DNA from: Zasmidium citrigriseum
Lineage: Eukaryota; Ascomycota; Dothideomycetes; Mycosphaerellales; Mycosphaerellaceae
Length of the DNA stretch: 64,000 bases
NCBI GenBank assembly: GCA_002786025.1
Contig: NHNW01000029.1
Coordinates: 422,172 to 486,171 of the forward strand
Direction of reading: 5' to 3'
The notes under the pieces were generated by a model, which had not been told where the DNA came from, did not search any database, and was given only the letters and a program-made list of their open reading frames with translations. This document shows, in pieces, positions 55,850-64,000 of the stretch (its first letter is position 1; each line of letters opens with the position of its first letter). The position numbers and the translations under genes were made by a program.

Positions 55850-58800
55850 TCTTCTTCGAATGTCCCCAGTGCGAGCACCCACGCCATCTCAACTTTCGAG
55901 TACAGTTTGATCCTCAGCCCGACCTATCCTCTTACCGCGAGGAAGGCAGTGTTGAGGATGATAGAGACACTGAACACAAGTGGTGCATCGTTGGTAACCA
56001 TGCCGCCTCAGATCAAACTTCGATTTCGAGGGCCCTGGGCACCCCACTACCTGCGCTCCATGTCGACGAATCCGTGGGCCAACTGGTCGAGCCATCGGCC
56101 CAGATTCAAGAGGACATAACGATGATGGCGACAACTCAGCTAACAATCCACCTCGTCAGTATGGGCTTGCATCTACCATTGATCCAGCGACGCTGCCCCA
56201 TCAAACATCCAACGCTCAGCTAGATGCTTTGATGAACGATCCAGAGCCGGTGTTCACTACGAACTTGACTGGGCCTCCTGTCTCTGATATGGACCACGCT
56301 CGCCAGCAAGCTCTTCATGCTCGGCTCAACGCTGATGAAGAGAAGCGGTCTGCGTGCCATCTGTACAATAGATTCTGGTACAACATACGCCTCAATTGCA
56401 AGGCAGTGTGTAGCCGCTGCACCAGCATGGATTATGGCAAGTGACTGCCGCATCTCATGTCCAATGAGAATCAGATGCACCCTGGGCCAGACTCCCATGC
56501 CGATGGCCTGCCCGAGCTTTCTCAAATTGAGAAGCGGCTCATTGCTCGCCTTCATCTCTCCATACAAGCGTGGCAGGTCCGCGGTGCGCAGTACAAATAT
56601 CGTGGACATGTCTGCCACTTTCCTCGAGATCAAGCTCGCATGTTTAAGCACCTCCCTCTCGTTCCTAAGGACATTGAGTTGCTTATGATTCCACCGAGCA
56701 ACCGCGCCGACGACCACACTAAATTGCAACTTGAGAAGGAGTTCAGGGTTTGGCGTTGGGTGGTCCTCCAGTGGCTTGAGTTCTTCAAAGCCAATCATTC
56801 TAGGTATGCCGATATCGACATCAGCACTGACACCCTGGAGCCCCTTCCTGGAGAGCTGCCAGGCGATGAACGCGAGTCTGTCATTGACCGTGTCGTCTTC
56901 ATTGAATCCGATATCAGTGTTGACAACCCTACACCCGAGCAACTCCGGCCAACGAAGAAGGACCTGAGATCACTACTTTGCCTGACATGCGCTTGGACCA
57001 GACTGGATTTGCTCAACTTCGCGATCAAGTTGAAGGGCTGGCAAGCGGACTCCCTATCTTCTGTGGCCTCTACTTGGTCCCACCCCTGTGTTAGAGTTCC
57101 AGAGGACTCCTATCTTGTCGCTGTCACATCCGTCGCTCTTCCATCGAGGGCTTGATGAATTCAACGTTGTCGGTCGCCTGCGAGCTGCCACCTTCCATCA
57201 ATGGATCCAGCAATTACTCGAGCATGTCGAGTTAAGGTTCGCTAAAGATCGAAGCTTCCGGTTTGCTTGCTTCAACATGCACATGCGCCAGTAAGCTAGA
57301 ACCCAGTCTACCTATTTCGTACAGAAGCATCCCGGCCAAGCTCTTCTAACTGGCGAAGAGTTGCAAACCGCTTTCGCCAACCAGAACGATCTACAGGCAC
57401 AGGCCCTCCTTGGATCTATCGTGCGTTGGTCTCAGTCCCTTCGTCGTACACGAGCGTACTAGAACGGAATGCAGCACAACCTTAAGACTTATGTCTATGC
57501 TCTCCGAAAGCCCAGCTTGTTCATGACATTTAGTGCTGCAGACATGTTCTGGCAATTTCTTATGCAGCAGTACGACAACGACGACGAGTACAAAGCTGTC
57601 TCTTCAAGTCAAGAGCGAGCTCGAAATCCCCACGAGAATCTTCGACACTACCCTCACATTGCAGACTATGATGACATGCGCCGGTTTGAGCACTTCTTTG
57701 GGGAATATATCAAACTTAAGTTCAATGTCATTGACTACTGGTTTCGCCTCCAGTGGCAGGGTCGTGCCACTGCTGCTTATATCCATACCTATGTTTGGTG
57801 CAAGGGACTGCCTTAGTGGGACCTTGACGACACCATACAGAGGCAGCAGTTCGCTGAGTTCTGGGGTCATCATATTAGCGCCGTCAACCCAGAGCCTGAT
57901 CGTACTTCTGCTCCAAGGACGGAAAGCTTAGCATTAGCTACTGCAGCCGAGGAGTTAGACAACACCCGGGCTACGCTGTCACAGATCTTGAATCTGGTTC
58001 AACGACACGCAACTTGTACCCAAGCTACTGTTTCAAGTGCAACAAAGGTTCTGAGTCTGTGAACCGCACTTGCCGCTTTGGCTTCCCTCGCCCTGAAAGC
58101 AATAATGCTGTCGTTAGCAAGACACGCAACGAACGACATTGGGGATTCGAGGTGAAGAACACGTTCTAGACTGGCCGATACGATGAGCAGGCTGAGAGAT
58201 TCAACGCACGACCACTGTTTACAGCCAGCACTAGCCATGAAGATGAGCAAGGCGGACGCAAGGCCTATCGTGAGGCATTCAAATACTCCCTTCAGGTTAC
58301 CAAGCAAGTGCGTTAAGCTAGTGATTCACAGCAGCTATTCTGATACGTCCTGCAGGCCATGCGCTTTTTCCGAGTAGAGCAGCAACACTAGCAGCTCCTC
58401 CTCACTCGCGTACTTGGTGGCCTGCCTCACTCGGAGAAAGCAGAGTTCAAGGACGCACTCCGCATCTATGGCAGAAAGGATAAAGCTCCAATCTATAATC
58501 ACATGAAGATGCGAGACACCGGCAACCCCATCAAGGCCCTAAAAGCTATCTATCCGGTAAGGAGCGTCTGTAGCTACCTTCCAGGAGGCAGGGAACCTCT
58601 ATACTCTACTACCTGCCTTACCTAGGGCCGCATCTTGCCTATAGAGAGCCTCTGGGTCGAACACCGACTTGTTAGTAGGTCTATAAGGACTGTCCGCGGT
58701 GTCGTCTAGCATATGGGTGCGGAGGTAAGCAGAACGATCTACGTCCTTAATTGGACCGTAAACGAGTATGCTACTGTCGAGGAGACTTTCGCAGGAGTAG

Positions 58801-58860
58801 GAATAAAGACGGCTTTACTGTATTAAAGCAAATACTCGTTAACGTCGACTAGATGTATAA
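55850..58860 (+). pseudogene. Degenerate Helitron (RepHel) with internal deletion
   Basis: Read in pieces, the plus strand encodes remains of a fungal Helitron protein. 56220-57290 is the N-terminal region (WYNIRLNCKAVCSRC, WQVRGAQYKYRGHVCHF, LPLVPKDIELLMI). 57300-58150 is the Helitron_like_N/Rep region (KPSLFMTFSAADMFWQF, YDDMRRFEHFFGEYIKLKF, TCRFGFPRP after a frameshift near 58030). 58380-58830 matches only the far C-terminal helicase part (GNPIKALKAIY, ESLWVEHRLVSRSIRTVRG). The PIF1 helicase core between them is missing. Stops at 56442 (TGA), 57292 (TAA), 57460 (TAG, where the family has Trp) and 57814-57816. The two HUH histidines and Tyr could not be verified. It ends where the CpA-depleted block begins. 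Boundaries are approximate. Confidence 0.85.
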
Positions 58861-59799
58861 CATCTAGAGGGATCTACTTCTTTGTTCTCCTTTTCGCCTT
58901 TCTACCTCTTGTCTTCTTCGCCGCCTTCTTATCTTCCGTTCTTATCTCTAATACCTATTCCCTCTCGGTAATCTTACTTAAGGTTACTACATTATCCTAC
59001 TTTAATATTGTAGCTAGCTACCTTATATTCTCCTAATCCTCGTTAGACGCTAATATAGTTAGATTCGTAATAATGTTAAATATAGTATTAATAGTATTAA
59101 CTCCGCTCTATAAAAGGTTTATACCTCGCGCCTATAGATATAAGAATACCCGTAGTAAACGCTCCTTCGTATCGATATCTTAGTATAACTTATTAGCGAT
59201 ATCGTATACGAATTATAGTAGCTCCGTAACTACGTTATTTTCCGATATATTTAGTACTAGGTCTTCTAGCTTCGATTCCTCTAGTAGTACGAAATCCTCC
59301 GCCTTACCCGAGTTAATTCTATCCGCTAAAATTCGCCTCTACTAGATAACGTCGACTTATAGACTTCCTACGTTAAACTTTAAGCTCTCTACTAATAGGA
59401 ATATATAGTATAGTATCGCTATACTAGTAATTATAGCCTTATCGAGATCCTCGATCTTTAAGACAATACCTATAATATAGTCTCGGAGAATAGTATTAGA
59501 GCCTATAAATCGCCGCTAGAACTCTAATAGTACCTCTCTAGTCTAAATATATAGCGAGAACGGTACGGACACGAATATACGGCCTCTTAATATTATCCCG
59601 TCTATTTCCTTCTTACCTTACCTTCCTAGTCTAATTCCTATACTAGCTAACTCTTTTACTTTAAGGTTATCGTAAAGAAGTATCTCGTAGACCTTATTCC
59701 GCAATTCGCCTAGTAGGCTAAAGAATCTAGCCGTCTTTGCTCTTAGCTAAACCGCCGCGTTCGCTATTAATACTACGGCTTTTAACCGTTACTAACTAG

Positions 59800-60180
59800 C
59801 TAGCCGCGGGGACGTCTAGGCGCTATCGTTAAGAGTATTAGTACTCGCTATTAGCGCTTTAGTATATTACTACTTTAGCGGCGGGGACTTCTCGATTCTA
59901 TCGTTAAGAGTATCGTCCTTATCGTTAGTACCTAGGTCTACCGCTTTCGTATATTACTCCTTTAACGGCGGGGGCGTCTCTATACTATCGTTAAGAGTAT
60001 CGTCCTCGCCGTTAGTACTTAGGTTTACCGCTTTCGTATATTACTCCTTTAACGGCGGGGGCGTCTCTATACTATCGTTAAGAGTATCGTCCTCGCCGTT
60101 AGTACTTAGGTTTACCGCTTTCGTATATTACTAATTTAATAGTAGAGGTGTCTAGATACTATCGTCGAGACTATTGTTCT
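59800..60180. repeat. 87-bp tandem repeat inside the RIP block
   Basis: Five units recognised by GGCGGGG(G)CGTCT starting at about 59805, 59880, 59967, 60054 and 60141 (the last as AGTAGAGGTGTCT). Spacing is 75, 87, 87, 87. The units at 59967 and 60054 look identical; the outer ones have drifted. 87 is a multiple of three, so the array may have been coding before mutation. Confidence 0.85.
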
Positions 60181-61229
60181 TACTATCGCTACTTATATAT
60201 AGTACCCTAGTACGCGGCGCTATTCTATATATCGACTCTAATACGGCCTTTACCTTTACTTTGTCGAATCTCGCGCTTAGTCGAGTTTTCGTATTAATAA
60301 CAACCTCGTTATTACTTTTATCTAACCGTAAAGCCTCTATCTTAGTACTAGCTCGCTATAGTAGAGTCGTCGTAGGTATAGGTTCGTATCGTTAGTCTAT
60401 AATCTCTCTCGCGTTACTTCCCTATATATACTACTATACGATAGCCGCGCGAGATATCCTCGCGGGATATCCCTATAGGACGCGCTACGCTTCGTCCTAG
60501 TATTAGTATACGTATTGTTCCTTCCCTCTTATTAAATCCTCTATTTACTTCCTTCGCTAATTACCTCCTATTAGAACCGTAGCTATAGACTATTAGATCC
60601 TTATTTTATTATACGTTTAACCGAGCCTATTACTCGTCTTAAACTACCTCGCCTCGGCTACCTACCCTATACTACTACGATATAGCTAGAGTAAGATATC
60701 GAACTAATCCTTTACGATACTACTCTCCCTACGGTCGCCTATATCCTCTATACTTTTAATCTTACTAGAGAAGAGTATACGCTATATATATATACGTATC
60801 TATTTACTCTAACCTTAAACTCCTATAGATATTCCTTACTCCTAGCTCTAATTCGATTTTACGGCCGCTTATTTACTCTAGAAAAGCCGTCTTCTCTTAA
60901 TAAATATAAGTATAAGTCCTTCCTTAAATTAGCCTTCGAATTAGGCTCCGAAATTAACCGATAGTAAATCCCTACTAACGCCCCGTAAGCTACTAAATAT
61001 CGTACCTAGATAGCTATAGACCTCCTTATAGATCCGTAGGCTAGACCCTTACTATTAGGTATCCTCTTATATATATACCGTTATTACCCTTTCTCTAACT
61101 TTCTTACTAATCTATCCTAGTCTCTATAGTCTACCTCTTTAGTCGATAATCGGCTAGCTACCCTACCTCTTACCTCTAGCCTTTCCGCGTAATAGGGTTA
61201 GCTAGAGCTATCTTACCTCTATATACTTA

Positions 61230-61930
61230 GCTAGGTTACCTAACTTAATTTCCTCGACCTAGTTATTAAATAGGAGTTTATACGTATATAAACAAATAAG
61301 AAGTTCTAGCCTACGACTAAGGACTAGGATATTAAATCTTTACCCGTATTCCCCTTCGACCTTAAGTTATAGTTTAAATAGTATAAGCGCTTAGCCTTAC
61401 CTATCTCTACGCGTACTAGCTACGATTCCGACGACTCTAATAAGGACGACGAAGACGACTAGGAGGGTAATAAGGATAAGTAGCCCGACGTTAAGCTATA
61501 CGAAGGGCCCTATAGCCCTACTATAACCTCCCTTACTTAGCGTAATATTTATCTTTTCTATAACTACGATATCGTACTACTTAAGTCTAGCGACCTTTTT
61601 GCTTAGCCTTATCGTAATCTATTCTCCTATAGCTTACCCGATTCCGAAATCTCCGACAACTTCGCCGCCTCTACTAACTATAATTATTTTATTACTAAGG
61701 TCGCTACGAGATTAAACCTCTATCCTATATTAATTTAGATTAAGTATAGATATCCTTATTAGTATAAGCGTATTAATCTCCGCGGCTCTAGCTATCTATT
61801 ACGTATTATTTAATATTCTCTTAAGAAGCGTAAGTACCTTCGCTTTAAAGTCTACGACTACGAGCCTAGAGCGTTACTCGCTAATATTACGAACGCTTAG
61901 ATTACTTTAAATACGAAGCGTAAGGCAGAT
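61230..61930 (+). pseudogene. Coding relic in the RIP block
   Basis: In one plus-strand frame this stretch reads like protein with only TAG and TAA interruptions, which could all be mutated CAG or CAA codons. It contains an acidic patch (SYDSDDSNKDDEDD near 61420) and SDSEISDN-like composition near 61640. No domain recognised. Limits are approximate. The element that encoded it was probably oriented left to right. Confidence 0.4.
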
Positions 61931-64000
61931 TTTATTTCGTAACCTAAGAGGAATTAGTCTACTACTAGTACCTACTATATCTATATCTTTAGGCTAATCT
62001 TACTCTTACCTAGCTTAGTATATTATATATTATAGGAATTAAGATATTATATATGTTCTCCGTTTCTTCCCTCTTAGTTAAGTACTATTTATCTTCTTCC
62101 TAACGTATTTATCGTATTAAGTTTACTATTTACTCTACTCGTACCTTATATTTAGTAAATCTATTACGACTATATCTACTTAAGCTTCCTTGTATAATAC
62201 TTCTAATATCCTAAAGATTATAGCTATACCTCCTTAAATTATACCCTAGCGATATTATCTTACTAACTACCTACTTATTATCTCTATACTCTTAAGATCT
62301 CCTACCTAACTATATATCTCGCGTCTTTATAGAGTATTAGTATAATACGGTAGACGAGCCGCGTTACTACGTTAGTAGTAGATTTCCTATAACCTAGAAA
62401 TACCTTCGAGTATAGGTAGTTTAGTTCGGCTCTTAGAAACGCGCTTAGTCGTAACTACTCTATACGTCTCTAGTAGGCCTACTATAGCCTCTATAACTAG
62501 CCGATTATATTTCGTATCTTAAAGCTACTAGATAAGTTCTACTTCGTAATACTATCTCCTCCCTTAAGATCCCTCGTATAATCTTTTAGGATATATAGTA
62601 TATAGAGCGATCGTATATCGTCGTCCTTAAATAGAATAACTTTCTTATTCCCTACGTCCTAGCTCCTAAAACCGATAAAGGTTAGTTTACCGTCTAGGAT
62701 ACTAGTCTCTATACCCTAGCGCGCCTTAATAACCCTCTCTATATAGAAGACGTCCTATAGCGTATATAGTACTAGCTCGAAGTCTACTCGTATATCTATA
62801 ATTATATAGCGTACCTTTCGCTACTACTATAGGATTTATCGATAGTCGTCTTAGGTGCCTATAAAGGCTATGTATTTTCCGAATCTCTTATACTATTTCT
62901 AGGCCCCTAGTAGACCTAGCTCTAATATCGCTACGTTAGTCTATTGCTTTACGTCGTCTTTCTCTCGCTAGTCGATATTATACTTCTATATCTCCTAGAA
63001 GCTCTAAGTATAGATCGTAACCCGTAGCGCGTAGTAGATTAGGTAGCCCTCTAATACCTTTAGTACGAACGTCTCTAGGTAGTCCGTATCGAGATCTAGC
63101 TCTAGGGCGTATACGATCGTACTAGGGACCGTATACTCTATCGTAATCTCCCCTTTCGCGACGGATATTACTAGGATTATTAGATCGTATATCGCCTTCA
63201 ACTTTAGATACTTATAACTATTACGTTCCTCTACTAGTTTCGTAGTAGCTCCCTATACTAGCTCTATAGTAGCTTAAGTCGTATGTACCCTTCTTAGCGG
63301 TTAGACGCTATTATACTATACTCTTCTTATAGCCTCTAGATACGCGCCGTATATAATCTCGTTTACTATATTAGCTAGTATATCTATAGTATAAAGTATA
63401 TCGAAGTCTCCTCGGCTCCTACTATATATAATCTCTTCTAGATACTATAGCGCGAATACTAACGGTCCTACCTAAGAGCCGTCTACTATAACTCTACTAC
63501 GTATAGTCCCTACGCTAAAGCCCCCTCCTAACTTATAAATCCTTCGTAGCGCTCTTAGTAAAGCGAAGCTCTAGAGTCCCTAGTCGAAGTATCTACTCGT
63601 TACTATCTTATACTTCCGAGCTAGTTCCTTACTACTAGTAACGATAACCTTAGCGTAGCTAAGCTAGAATATCTAAGCTAAGAATCGATTAAACTCTTCG
63701 AGTACCTATACCTAATTCGACTCTTATAGTACCCTCTTATACGGTACTTCTTCGTACTTTATCCCTACCTTCTTCCGCTAAATACGTACTAGTACTATAT
63801 CTATTATAAGCGCCGCGTTAAGGTCGAACTTTTTAGTATATTCTTTAATATATCGATTTCGGCGGTCTATAATCGACGAGTACTAGCCTATTAACGTCTT
63901 CTTCGGTAGGTAATATAGTAGTATAATTATTAGAGAATCTAGCGTTCTAGATAGGTATACTAGATCCTTATCTAGAAACTCTAGATCTCGCTCCTTAATA

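Larger units (their letters stand above)
58885..64000. repeat. RIP-mutated repeat block (CpA/TpG almost absent)
   Basis: From about 58,885 to the window end, line after line contains no CA or TG dinucleotide, while CG, TA and AG/CT steps are frequent. Stop codons TAG and TAA fill all frames; TGA is almost impossible. This is the result of C-to-T change at CpA on both strands, as in repeat-induced point mutation. CpG is spared. Nothing in the block can be expressed as protein. It must derive from repeated DNA, probably a retroelement or DNA transposon, but the family cannot be read by eye. It continues beyond the window. Confidence 0.9.

Noticed and set aside
58570..58865. Possible LTR (TGTAGC...AACA) at the edge of the RIP block
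   Set aside because: The stretch translates as the Helitron helicase C terminus, and no primer-binding site or matching second LTR is visible.

Overview
The window looks like a chromosome segment of a filamentous ascomycete, probably a Dothideomycete. Introns are short (about 45-150 nt) with GTRAGT-like donors and CTRAY-like branch sites. The gene set is typical of Pezizomycotina: divergent H3/H4, RasB/ras-2, Ssr4, ApsA/Num1-like, KEP-like and NTF2-like secreted proteins. One end carries a Helitron relic and a block in which CpA/TpG has almost vanished, the signature of repeat-induced point mutation (RIP). The class-level assignment is inference. All exon joins were made by eye from splice signals, reading-frame closure and family fit.

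Layout. 1-2872: 3' part of a cortical PH-domain (ApsA/Num1-like) gene. 5183-6873: a secreted PTG-repeat protein and an isochorismatase-like hydrolase. 7591-14144: a JmjC/PHD histone demethylase and the U2 snRNP protein SF3b14, followed by an open in-frame extension. 14284-14773: an 8-bp-TSD MITE with a TA-TSD MITE nested in it. 14922-16664: an allantoate-permease-type MFS transporter. 18072-19464: three tandem genes for two-helix membrane microproteins. 19787-24599: RPL10, a P450 and RPL30. 25559-32933: an NTF2-like secreted protein, NAF1, ALG9 and a DUF3445 protein. 33026-35960: EXO5 and an Mpv17/PMP22 protein. 36686-38183: the H3/H4 pair. 39141-46152: a HAD hydrolase, a signal-peptide-bearing 7-TM protein, a DHA1 drug transporter and RasB. 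46153-50493: a 4.3-kb interval without a supportable gene. 50494-54208: a Cys-rich single-pass membrane protein and Ssr4. 55323-64000: a mobile-element graveyard made of two MITEs, a broken Helitron and about 5 kb of RIP-mutated DNA.

The genes do not form a biosynthetic cluster. Most are housekeeping: translation (RPL10, RPL30), rRNA/snoRNP assembly (NAF1), splicing (SF3b14), chromatin (H3, H4, JmjC demethylase, Ssr4), N-glycosylation (ALG9), mitochondrial/peroxisomal maintenance (EXO5, Mpv17-like) and polarity or signalling (ApsA, RasB). The accessory layer is membrane and secreted proteins, transporters and mobile DNA.

The most unusual signals are: (i) abrupt inversions of GC skew, always C-rich then G-rich, inside at least seven protein-coding genes; (ii) the trio of hairpin membrane microproteins, two of which share an intron position and carry tails of opposite charge; (iii) two MITE families with clear terminal repeats and target duplications; (iv) a JmjC demethylase with two half zinc-cluster motifs; and (v) the sharp edge of the CpA-depleted block.
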